A stretch of 64,000 bases of DNA from CAYQQJ01 sp964419935 (lineage in GTDB: Bacteria > Pseudomonadota > Gammaproteobacteria > Pseudomonadales > Cellvibrionaceae): the NCBI GenBank assembly GCA_964419935.1, contig CAYQQJ010000019.1:10553-74552 (forward strand), written 5' to 3'. The notes under the pieces were generated by a model. The model was not told the origin of the DNA. It worked only from the letters and a program-made list of their open reading frames with translations, and made no database searches. The position numbers and the translations under genes are program-made. Shown here in pieces: positions 35,582 through 44,200 of the stretch. Each line of letters opens with the position of its first letter. The stretch's first letter is position 1.

Positions 35582-36095
35582 TATGAACCCAGCAACAGAG
35601 CAAACGAGAGCCAGTTGGCAACAACTGCCCTGGAAATGGTACGGGCTCGCTGCTGTATTGCTTATTCTGGATCAATTAACCAAGCACTGGGCCGTGGCTG
35701 GCTTGGCGTACAATGCACCGGTGGAACTCACCAGCTTCTTCAACCTGACTCTGCGCTACAATTACGGTGCTGCGTTCAGTTTTCTGCACGATGCAGGCGG
35801 CTGGCAGCGCTGGCTGTTTGGCATTATTGCCGGTGGTGTGAGCATTTTTATCATTGGTTGGTTGGCGCGCTTGAAACGAGAGCAGTGGGTGGAGTCCCTG
35901 GCGCTTGCCTGTATTCTCAGTGGCGCGTTGGGGAACCTCTACGACCGCATCGTCCTTGGCTATGTGGTTGATTTCATCGAGGTGCATTACCAGAACCATT
36001 ATTGGCCCGCATTCAACATTGCGGATTCCGCTATCACCATAGGCGCAGGCCTGTTGATACTCGACATGTTCAGAAGCAAGCAAACTCATGAGTGA
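35574..36095 (+). CDS. lspA: LspA, lipoprotein signal peptidase
   Basis: LspA removes signal peptides from diacylated prolipoproteins such as BamD in this window. The 173-residue protein has four membrane spans and both catalytic aspartates, in GALGNLYDRI (about 124) and FNIADSAIT (about 151). The ATG at 35574 overlaps the ileS stop by 8 bases; a second in-frame ATG follows three codons later. The 3' end overlaps fkpB by 8 bases, so ileS-lspA-fkpB is a coupled operon. Confidence 0.95.
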   Translation: MPDMNPATEQTRASWQQLPWKWYGLAAVLLILDQLTKHWAVAGLAYNAPVELTSFFNLTLRYNYGAAFSFLHDAGGWQRWLFGIIAGGVSIFIIGWLARLKREQWVESLALACILSGALGNLYDRIVLGYVVDFIEVHYQNHYWPAFNIADSAITIGAGLLILDMFRSKQTHE

Positions 36096-36537
36096 TCTAA
36101 CCGTAGGCCCGGGCACGCAAGTGACCCTGCATTTCACCCTGAAATTGTCTGACGGCGAAGTGGTAGATACCACCGTCGAACGGGAGCCACCCACGTTCGT
36201 GGTGGGTGATGGCAACCTGTTGCCGGGGTTTGAAAAAGCCCTGTTTGGTCTGGCCGTAGGGGCCAAGGATCATTTCATCATCACACCGGAAGACGGCTTC
36301 GGCCGGCCAAACCCCAACAATGTTCAACAGATTCCGCGGGATCAGTTCCCCAAGGATATGGAGTTGGCCAAAGGCTTGATGGTCTCATTCGCGGATGCCA
36401 AGAACGCGGAACTGCCCGGCGTGATTGCCGAAGTCACCGAAAGTCAGGTACACGTTGACTTCAACCATCCATTGGCCGGCCGAGATATCACCTTTGAAGT
36501 GGAGATACTTGACGTGAGCCCGGCGACGACGCATTAG
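36088..36537 (+). CDS. fkpB: FkpB/SlpA, FKBP-type prolyl isomerase
   Basis: This is a cytosolic peptidyl-prolyl isomerase of the SlyD/SlpA group. The 149-residue protein has the FKBP half-barrel (VTLHFTLKLSDGEVVDTT), the inserted IF domain (DGFGRPNPNNVQQIPRDQFP) and the returning strand DVSPATTH. It lacks the His-rich tail of SlyD. Position between lspA and ispH is the standard one. Confidence 0.93.
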   Translation: MSDLTVGPGTQVTLHFTLKLSDGEVVDTTVEREPPTFVVGDGNLLPGFEKALFGLAVGAKDHFIITPEDGFGRPNPNNVQQIPRDQFPKDMELAKGLMVSFADAKNAELPGVIAEVTESQVHVDFNHPLAGRDITFEVEILDVSPATTH

Positions 36538-36541
36538 TTGG

Positions 36542-36745
36542 AGCTTCAAGCGACAAGCCGCAAGCTAGAAGATCTAAGGGAAAAGGGAAAAGGGAAAAGG
36601 GAAAAGGGAAAAGAAAAGGTGCTCGAACCTGTGGGGCGGGTATTGCCCACCAAAACGTTATTAATGGGTAGAGAAGAAAGAACAGAGTGAAAAAAAACCA
36701 AGAGAAAACGAGAAGGTCAGCATAATCTTTTCCCTTTTCCCTTTC
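36542..36745. repeat. heptamer minisatellites in the fkpB-ispH gap
   Basis: Units AGCTTCA, AGCGACA, AGCCGCA and AGCTAGA lie in register at 36542-36569. Five exact GGGAAAA units follow at 36578-36612, then a GTAGGGTGGG-family copy at 36630-36651. The inverse TTTTCCC repeats twice near 36727-36745. No gene is seen in the 279 bases. The two G/A and T/C tracts could pair as a long imperfect stem. Confidence 0.8.
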
Positions 36746-36816
36746 TCTGTTCCCCCAAATCACCAAATTCCACCGTTCGCATACCTATATGCGAACCATC
36801 ATCGAAGTGAGCCACC

Positions 36817-37749
36817 ATGGAAATCAAACTTGCTAACCCCCGCGGTTTTTGCGCTGGCGTCGACCGAGCGATTGATATCGTTAATCGAGCATTGGACGTT
36901 TTCGGGGCACCTATTTATGTGCGTCACGAGGTGGTACACAACAAGTTCGTGGTGGAAACCTTGCGGGAAAGGGGGGCGGTGTTTGTCGATGAGCTCGACG
37001 CCGTGCCGGATGACGTCATCGTCATATTCAGTGCTCACGGTGTTTCTCAAGCGGTACGCAATGAGGCCGACCGCCGGGGATTGAAGGTATTCGACGCGAC
37101 TTGTCCGTTGGTCACCAAGGTTCATATGGAAGTGGTCAAATACAGCCGTGACGGCTGGGAGTGCATCCTGATTGGTCACGCTGGCCATCCCGAGGTGGAA
37201 GGCACCATGGGGCAGTACAATAAGGCAAAAGGCGGTTCCATCTACCTGGTGGAAGACGAGGCCGATGTCGCCAACCTGGAAGTGCGCGACCCACAGAAAG
37301 TCGCCTATGTGACTCAAACAACCCTGTCCATGGATGACACCGCACGGGTCATCGACGCACTGCGCGCCCGGTTCCCAAATATTGAGGGCCCTCGCAAGAA
37401 TGATATCTGCTACGCCACCCAAAATCGTCAGGACGCCGTCAAACAACTGGCACTGGAGTGCGACATGGTGCTGGTGGTTGGCTCTCCAAACAGCTCGAAC
37501 TCCAACCGCTTGCGTGAGCTTGCCGAGCGGTGTGGCGCGGTAGCGTACCTGATAGATGGCCCCGAAGATCTCGACAAAAGCTGGTTTGAGAGCAAACCCA
37601 AGGTTGGCATTACCGCTGGAGCCTCTGCGCCGGAAATACTGGTACGGGATGTGATTTCAGGGCTGGAGGCGATGGGCGCCAAAGTTCCGGTAGAACTGCA
37701 AGGTCGGCCGGAGAACATCAGCTTTTCTTTGCCGAAGGAATTACGGTAA
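36817..37749 (+). CDS. ispH: IspH, HMBPP reductase
   Basis: IspH is the iron-sulfur enzyme that makes IPP and DMAPP at the end of the MEP isoprenoid pathway. The 310-residue protein has the three cluster cysteines Cys12 (NPRGFCAGV), Cys96 (DATCPLVTKVH) and Cys198 (ICYATQNRQ), plus the catalytic TQTTLS segment near 168. The length is normal. It converges with the pilin-like gene 11 bases downstream. Confidence 0.96.
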   Translation: MEIKLANPRGFCAGVDRAIDIVNRALDVFGAPIYVRHEVVHNKFVVETLRERGAVFVDELDAVPDDVIVIFSAHGVSQAVRNEADRRGLKVFDATCPLVTKVHMEVVKYSRDGWECILIGHAGHPEVEGTMGQYNKAKGGSIYLVEDEADVANLEVRDPQKVAYVTQTTLSMDDTARVIDALRARFPNIEGPRKNDICYATQNRQDAVKQLALECDMVLVVGSPNSSNSNRLRELAERCGAVAYLIDGPEDLDKSWFESKPKVGITAGASAPEILVRDVISGLEAMGAKVPVELQGRPENISFSLPKELR

Positions 37750-37760
37750 TTATTTACCGG

Positions 37761-38270
37761 CTAGGCTGATTGGCAGCTCGGGTTGCTGATTTTAGACATT
37801 CTTGTTCGCCCGCCTCGCGATAAAACGAGCTCGTAACCAGGACCTGTCCCGGTGGGACATATGGTGAAAGTGCCTGCCTGGAACGCGCCATTCATTTTTT
37901 TGCTCTCTCCGGTGCCAACAAAAGAAACGTAGGTGCTGATCGGACCATTTGCGTGAATGTGAGCTTTGAGCGGAGCCTGTTGCTGAACAAGCAGGCGTTC
38001 ATCAGGTTCACGGGTACCATTTCGGTTGTTATCGTCAAAAACTTCCCAGCCATCTTGCCAGCTGCCCAATTTGCGAAGGGTGGCGCGGCTATTACTGCGT
38101 ACGGCGGTATTACGGGCCAGTTGTATGGCACCGAACAGCTCGAGCGCAGCTGTTTCTGTGCGGTTGTTTTGAATTTGTTGTGACAGACTTGGCAGGCCGA
38201 CCATCATTATAAGTGACATGATGGTTAGGGTGACGAGCAGTTCCAATAGTGTAAAGCCATGGTTTTGCAT
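37761..38270 (-). CDS. FimT/GspH-like minor pseudopilin
   Basis: The 169-residue product has a short prepilin leader (MQNHG) and cleavage site GFTLLELLVTL. A GspH/FimT domain follows (LFGAIQLARNTAVRSNSRAT, then WEVFDDNNRNGTREPDE), and there are two C-terminal cysteines. It faces away from the main minor-pilin cluster and is a paralogue of the gene at 38553-39128. It may be a FimT-type DNA-uptake pilin or an additional tip pilin. The 282 bases separating the two paralogues hold no other gene; TATAAG at 38439-38444 is a possible -10 for the + strand cluster. Confidence 0.85.
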   Translation of the reverse strand: MQNHGFTLLELLVTLTIMSLIMMVGLPSLSQQIQNNRTETAALELFGAIQLARNTAVRSNSRATLRKLGSWQDGWEVFDDNNRNGTREPDERLLVQQQAPLKAHIHANGPISTYVSFVGTGESKKMNGAFQAGTFTICPTGTGPGYELVLSRGGRTRMSKISNPSCQSA

Positions 38271-38552
38271 GGGGTATCCCTCCGTGGATATTAGGTTGAT
38301 TCACCAGGCCATCTTGGCCTTGTTGTGGAAAATGGTATAAGGCACTACCGTTCAGCCGGCAACCATGACCTTGTATCGCTCACACAAGCGATTCTCCGAC
38401 AGTGGCTGTCAAGCTGAAGTAAGATAAGTGGGGCAAACTATAAGATTTCACGAGGCGCACGTCCAGCCTTGATCTGGAACCTTTTCTTCTAAATCGGGCT
38501 TACGTTTATTCGAACGCGGAAAGGGCGCGTTAAATCCGGGGCACTCAATTTT

Positions 38553-39128
38553 ATGCGCAAGCAACAACAAGCATTTACGTTAATCGAGCTAATGGTGACA
38601 CTTGCAGTGTTAGCGATTGTATTGGCGGTGGCTATTCCAAGCTTTAATACCCAGATCCAGAACAATCGCTCGCTGGCATTGGGTGAAGATTTCACTACAG
38701 CATTGAGTTTTGCCCGTAGCGAAGCTGTGAAACGCGGGGGACCAGTGACTTTGTGCGCGAGTAACGCAGCCCAGGCCGATTGCGGCAACGATTGGGATAA
38801 CGGCTGGTTAATAGCCGTTGATGCAGCCGATGAGACGGCGGCTGCCCCCAGTGTGGACAGCGCAGATGACATTTTGCGGGTTTGGGATACGCCCCCAGAT
38901 AACGCAGTTATAACTGTGCAACGAACAGACAGCGATGGCAGTAACGGTACGGCAACGAGCTTCATACGTTTCACCGGCATGGGAACTCTGGCGCGCATAA
39001 ACAATGAAGCGAAATCGGCTAAGGTAGTCGCTCACACAGAAGGGTGCACCGGCGAGTCACAGCAGACGGTGGTTGTTGGTGTGGCAGGTTTGGTTCGGGT
39101 TTCACGCACTGCATGCCCGACTCAATAG
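38553..39128 (+). CDS. FimT/FimU-type minor pilin
   Basis: The 191-residue prepilin has leader MRKQQQA and the site AFTLIELMVTL, with alanine rather than glycine before the cleavage point. The GspH domain starts QIQNNRSLALGEDFTTALSF, and the product has cysteines near its middle and end. As first gene of fimT/U-pilV-pilW-pilX-pilY1-pilE, it should be a tip-complex minor pilin that primes pilus assembly. Whether it equals FimU or FimT of Pseudomonas cannot be settled here. Confidence 0.85.
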   Translation: MRKQQQAFTLIELMVTLAVLAIVLAVAIPSFNTQIQNNRSLALGEDFTTALSFARSEAVKRGGPVTLCASNAAQADCGNDWDNGWLIAVDAADETAAAPSVDSADDILRVWDTPPDNAVITVQRTDSDGSNGTATSFIRFTGMGTLARINNEAKSAKVVAHTEGCTGESQQTVVVGVAGLVRVSRTACPTQ

Positions 39129-39147
39129 TGGTTTTGGAGAATAGAGA

Positions 39148-39597
39148 ATGTTGAAGCGTGGATCTGGCAAAACACAGCAAGGCGTGGGGCTGATTGAAGT
39201 GATGGTGACAGTGTTGCTTTTGTCCACATCTCTGTTGGCGTTGGCTGCACTGCAGAACCGGTCATTGCAGTTCAATCATGAAGCTTATCTGCGTTCCCAG
39301 GCTAATATTTTGGCCTACGACATTATTGATCGCGTCCGCATTAACCGGAGCAACGCGACGGACTACAGTTTGGACTTTGGCGATGACGCCACTGGCAGTT
39401 CCCTCGCCGACACGGATCTAAAAGCCTGGAGTGACAACATTGCAGGGACCTTACCCGGCGGTGAGGGCGAGATCGAGTGTGTTGCCGCGACGGAAGTTTG
39501 TACCGTCAGCCTCCGCTGGGTTGAAGCCGATATTGCCGACACCGGTGACGATGGCGAAGGGACCACCACAACCTTTACCTACCAAACGCGTTTTTAA
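39148..39597 (+). CDS. pilV: PilV, minor pilin
   Basis: The 149-residue prepilin has an 11-12 residue basic leader and the site QGVGLIEVMVTVLLLS with Glu5. The PilV-type helix LAALQNRSLQFNHEAYLRSQ and IIDRVRINRSNA follow, and two cysteines lie in the C-terminal half. PilV forms the pilus tip primer with PilW, PilX, FimU and PilE. It begins 20 bases after the fimT/U gene and ends 14 bases before pilW. Confidence 0.9.
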   Translation: MLKRGSGKTQQGVGLIEVMVTVLLLSTSLLALAALQNRSLQFNHEAYLRSQANILAYDIIDRVRINRSNATDYSLDFGDDATGSSLADTDLKAWSDNIAGTLPGGEGEIECVAATEVCTVSLRWVEADIADTGDDGEGTTTTFTYQTRF

Positions 39598-39610
39598 AGG
39601 ATTCAGGATC

Positions 39611-40624
39611 ATGCGCAAGCAACAAGGCTTATCCCTGATCGAGTTGATGATTTCAATCACGATCGGCCTCATATTGATGACCGGTGTGGTGCAGCTCTTT
39701 TTGTCCAGCAAGACAACTTTTGCCACTCAGCAAGCGATGTCTCGCATCCAGGAGACTGGTCGCCTGGCCATAGATTTTATGGCGCGGGATATTCGTATGG
39801 CGGGTTACATGGGGTGCGTCAGTCGTGGTACAACAAATATAATAAATGGGTTGGAAACAACCACTGATTATCTTTTCGACTTTAGCGTTCCTCTGGTGGG
39901 CTACACCTCTGGCGGTACAACACAGGCATCTGATCCTATCGGTGGAGTAGCCGAGAAAAATACCGATTACTTGATAGTGCGTCGTGCAGGGTCCGAGTCT
40001 ATGCCTATCATTGCAGATACTAATCATGGTGGAGGTATGAACGCTAATATCGATGTGAGTGTCGCGGGAGCCGATCAAACATGTGCGGGCAATCTCTGTG
40101 ATAACGACACTGCCATCATTTCTGACTGCGCCCAGGGGCGTATCTTTCGGGTTAACGGTATAGGGAGTATCGGTAATGGTGATGATGTGCGAATAAATCA
40201 TTCTAACGGAAAGAAAGTCAAGCCAAGTAATATTGATAATAATCTCGGAGGGCAGCAATTTGGCGCCGGTGCCGAGGTGATAAAGTTGAGTACCATTGCA
40301 TTCTTTATTTCAGATAGTGGAGTTACCGGTGAGCCAGCTTTGTGGCAGCGCATTGATGACGAGGCATATGAGCTTTTAGAGGGAGTTGAAGATATGAGCC
40401 TTACATATGGCACCAATGGTAACTATGCAGTTGCTGCTTCGGTTACGGATTGGGACGCCGTTGACAGCGTCCGTATTGAGCTTCTGGTGCGAAGCATCGA
40501 AGACAATGTGATTCCCGACCCACAACCATACACATTTGAGGCGGCGGTTGTGTCTGATCCGGGTGACCGGCGTATGCGACAGGTGTTTTCCAGTACCGTC
40601 GCTATCCGAAATCGGCTGCAATAA
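39611..40624 (+). CDS. pilW: PilW, minor pilin
   Basis: The 337-residue prepilin starts at the ATG at 39611 behind AAAGGATTCAGGAT. It has leader MRKQQG, site GLSLIELMISITIGLILMTG, and the PilW helix TFATQQAMSRIQETGRLAID with ARDIRMAGYMGC. An open frame continues upstream through pilV, but that part is a shadow of pilV. Large minor pilins of this kind sit at the pilus tip near PilY1. Confidence 0.92.
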   Translation: MRKQQGLSLIELMISITIGLILMTGVVQLFLSSKTTFATQQAMSRIQETGRLAIDFMARDIRMAGYMGCVSRGTTNIINGLETTTDYLFDFSVPLVGYTSGGTTQASDPIGGVAEKNTDYLIVRRAGSESMPIIADTNHGGGMNANIDVSVAGADQTCAGNLCDNDTAIISDCAQGRIFRVNGIGSIGNGDDVRINHSNGKKVKPSNIDNNLGGQQFGAGAEVIKLSTIAFFISDSGVTGEPALWQRIDDEAYELLEGVEDMSLTYGTNGNYAVAASVTDWDAVDSVRIELLVRSIEDNVIPDPQPYTFEAAVVSDPGDRRMRQVFSSTVAIRNRLQ

Positions 40625-40644
40625 TCGGTAAAGGTTAAGCAAAT

Positions 40645-41202
40645 ATGACGACTAAAAAGTTTTCCGGTTGTACACCCTCTGTATTCTCTCAACAGGGAGC
40701 TGTTTTGATCGTCGGTTTGATAATGTTGTTACTGATGACCATTGTTGGACTGGCGGCAATTCGCGGTAGTGGGCTGCAAGAAATGATGGCGGGCAACATG
40801 CGAGATCGCAACTTAGCATTCCAATCCGCGGAAGCCGGTTTGCGCGCCGGAGAAGATATTCTCGACGCGGCCACATTGCCCGCATTTGATGGCACCCAAG
40901 TTGGAATGTACGAAGATCTGAATCAGCCTGGTTCGAACCCAGGAGCAGTAAGTAGCTGGGTAGCTGCTGATTGGGGGGGCAATTCTGTAGAAACATCTAT
41001 GGATTTTGCGGCTGTAGCGGACGCTCCTCGATATGTTATTGAGCGGCTTGAAACACTGATTCCGGCAGGGTCGGATGGCGGTGCGGTTGATTTCGAAAGC
41101 CAGCTTAATGCGGAAGAAGTTATCTATTATCGCGTCACTAGTAGGGGTGTCGGTGGAAGTGTAACCTCTGAAGTGATTCTCCAATCTACGGTTAAGCCTT
41201 AG
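40645..41202 (+). CDS. pilX: PilX, minor pilin
   Basis: The 185-residue protein has a longer leader (to about residue 17, SQQG) and a hydrophobic helix AVLIVGLIMLLLMTIVGLAA that lacks Glu5, as PilX proteins usually do. The PilX_N block QEMMAGNMRDRNLAFQSAEA follows. It lies between pilW and pilY1, with which it cooperates at the tip. Confidence 0.9.
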   Translation: MTTKKFSGCTPSVFSQQGAVLIVGLIMLLLMTIVGLAAIRGSGLQEMMAGNMRDRNLAFQSAEAGLRAGEDILDAATLPAFDGTQVGMYEDLNQPGSNPGAVSSWVAADWGGNSVETSMDFAAVADAPRYVIERLETLIPAGSDGGAVDFESQLNAEEVIYYRVTSRGVGGSVTSEVILQSTVKP

Positions 41203-41223
41203 TTTCGGGTGGGAGTAGGAATA

Positions 41224-44200
41224 ATGTTAGTGACAATGGTTGAAAAATCGCTAAAGGCGCTCGGGAAAGGGATAGCACCCCTGTGTTTGACATTGATGGG
41301 TATCGCCAACCCTGCAGCGTCGATTGATCTCGCGCAGTCACCGCTTTTTCTTGCGCAGCCTGCAGCGCCGATTGTTATGTTATCCATGTCAGTGGATCAC
41401 GAATTGTTTAAGAAGGCTTACAATGATTACTCGAATTTGGAAGGCGGCATTTTAACAACTGACGATACAACTTATAGAAATGATTTCACCTACTATGGCT
41501 ATTTCGACTCCGGCTGGTGTTATACCTATGTATCAGATAGCAATTTTTTTACCCCGGCGTCTGAAACCACTGACCATAAATGTAGCGCTACGGGAGGTAC
41601 TGGAAAAGCAGGAGCGTGGAGTGGCAATTTTTTGAACTGGGCGACAATGACGCGCATCGATATCGTTCGTCAGGTATTGTACGGCGGTAAGCGTTCTACG
41701 GACTCCACCACGGAGACGGTTCTGGAGCGGACTTATCTACCAAAAGACGTGCATGCTTTCGTCAAGGTGTTCGATGGAGACGTGAGTGACTATACCCCTT
41801 ATACCCAAAACTCCATCAGTATGTGTAACGTGTCCTCGAGTGAAGGCGGTAAACCCGAGGTGAGGATTGCAAACGGGAACTGGCGTCAATGGGCTGCGAG
41901 TGAGGGAACCCAGTGCCAGTGGGGAGACGGTAATGGCACTCGGCCTGATAATGATGGTTATTGGAAGAACAAAAATAAATGGAATGAAGAGTGGGTGCCT
42001 GGCGAGTTAGCAACAGTTACCGCGAGAGCCAAGGTTTGTGTGGCCGACAAAGACGCGTTAGGTAGCGATCGCTGCCAGCAATACGGTTCTTCACCAGCAA
42101 CCTACAAGCCAGTTGGGATTTTGCAGGTCCATGGGGAGACAGGGAAAATTAAATTTGGTCTTGTGACAGGTAGTTATAAAGCGAGCCTCAGTGGCGGGGT
42201 TTTACGCAAGCGTGCATCACTGATTGCAAGTAATGCAGTTGCTGCTAATGATGAAATCAATCTCACGACCGGTCAGTTCAATACGAGTGTCGATGGAATT
42301 ATCAGTACCATCGATGCGCTGAAAATTGCGGGATATAGCTTCGATGACAATAAGTACTTAGATTGTAATACTTATAGCATTCCTATATCAACGGTTCTTG
42401 CGCAGGACACCGACGGGAAGAGGTGCTCGAATTGGGGTAACCCATTGGCAGAGATTTACATGGAAACATTACGGTACATCTCCGGTGCCGATGCTCCAAT
42501 ATCGATTTTTCATGTGGACGACAGTACGGCGCGTGCTTCATTTCCTGGGGTGGCTGGGTTGACTAGCGAAGGAAATAACTGGAAGAACATCGATCCGATG
42601 TCGAGCGATGAATGGTGCGCGAATTGTTCGGTCATTTTATTATCCACTGGGTCAAATTCCTTTGATGGTGATGATCTCGCAGATAATGATCTCGGTGATA
42701 GTAATGCGGATATCAGTGTCGAAACGTACACAAACGAAGTTGGGAATTTAGAGTTTGATACGTTTTCCGGAAGTTACTTTGACGGCAGTTCCGGACATTG
42801 CACAGTTAGTGCCGTTACCAACCTTTCGGATATTTCGGGAATTTGTCCCGAATTACCTGCGTTGCAAGGTACATACAACGTTGCGGGATTAGCCTATTAT
42901 GCTAGGACGGAAGATATTAGGTCTGATAGGCAAGGCGCCCAAACCATAAAGACCTACGCTGTTGATTTGGCTGAGAGCTTGCCGAGCTTTGCGGTTCCCG
43001 TAGGATCGGGCGAAGTAACTTTCTTGCCTGCGTGTGAATCGAAGAAAGGAACCGATCCCTGGTTAAGTTGTAGCTTGATTGACGTTCAAGTGGAAAGTCT
43101 GACTTTATCAGCCGATGGTGAGCCAACGAGTGGTAGCTACCTGTTCTATTGGGAGGACTCCTTGTGGGGCAATGATTATGACCTCGACGGCGCACAACGT
43201 ATCGAATTCTGTGTCGGGTCAGCTTGTAACGATAACGAAGTGAACAGTTCCCAAATTAAACTTAAAACAAGCGTTCCTTATGCGAGGGCTGGCAACTCAT
43301 TGCAATTTAGTTATACCGTCACAGGAACCATGTCAGACGGTCTAGTCAGTGATTGGGCAGAGCGTCCCGGAGGTACCGATTATGATGCATTGGACGATTC
43401 TTCTGATATTCCCGACAATGTCACCTCGGTCACAAAGATTTTTACTGTGGGCGATACCAGTGCAACGCTATTGAAGAAGCCTTTGTATTACGCTGCGAAA
43501 TATGGCGGGTTTAATGATCTTGATGGAGACGGAACCCCGAAGAATACTGAAAACGACGCACGTGAATGGGATGTAAAAAACAATTTGACCGGTGTGGAGA
43601 CACCTGATGGTGTGCCTGATAATTATTTCAACGTCAGTAACCCTGCTGAGTTAGAGGAAAGCTTGGATCAGGTTTTGAGGTCGATTGTTGGTGATGTCGC
43701 GTCGGGTTCGGCAGCTGCTGCAAACTCTACTCAGTTGGGAACGGATACTGTTGTTTACCAGGCCAAGTTTAGTAGTCTGGATTGGAGTGGAGAGTTGATC
43801 GCGGTCAACCTGAATGAAGACGATGGGTCAGTTGAGGGGGCAAAATGGTCTACCTCGGATGCAGGTAATGATATCTCTCATGCCTCTCGAAAGGTGTACA
43901 CTTCATCAAACGGCACGTCATTAATAGAGTTTAAGACCTCCAACTGGGGGAGTTTAAATGCAGATCAACAACTAACCCTGGGTGGCGGTAGTGAGGAGCT
44001 AGGTAAAAAAAGAATCAACTGGGTGCGCGGGGAGAATGTTACAGGATTTCGTACGCGCGAAAACTGGCTCGGGGACATAATAAATTCCGATCCAGTTTTT
44101 GCTGGCCGCAAAAGTTTTCGTTTTGAGCGTTTGCCGGACGCATTGGGCGGTGATGAGTACCAGGATTACATTAATGGTGATAACGGATACAGCGCAAAGA

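Noticed and set aside
40926..40946. tRNA-like T-arm (GGTTCGAACCC) inside pilX
   Set aside because: No acceptor, D or anticodon arms can be built around it, and it is within a conserved coding sequence.
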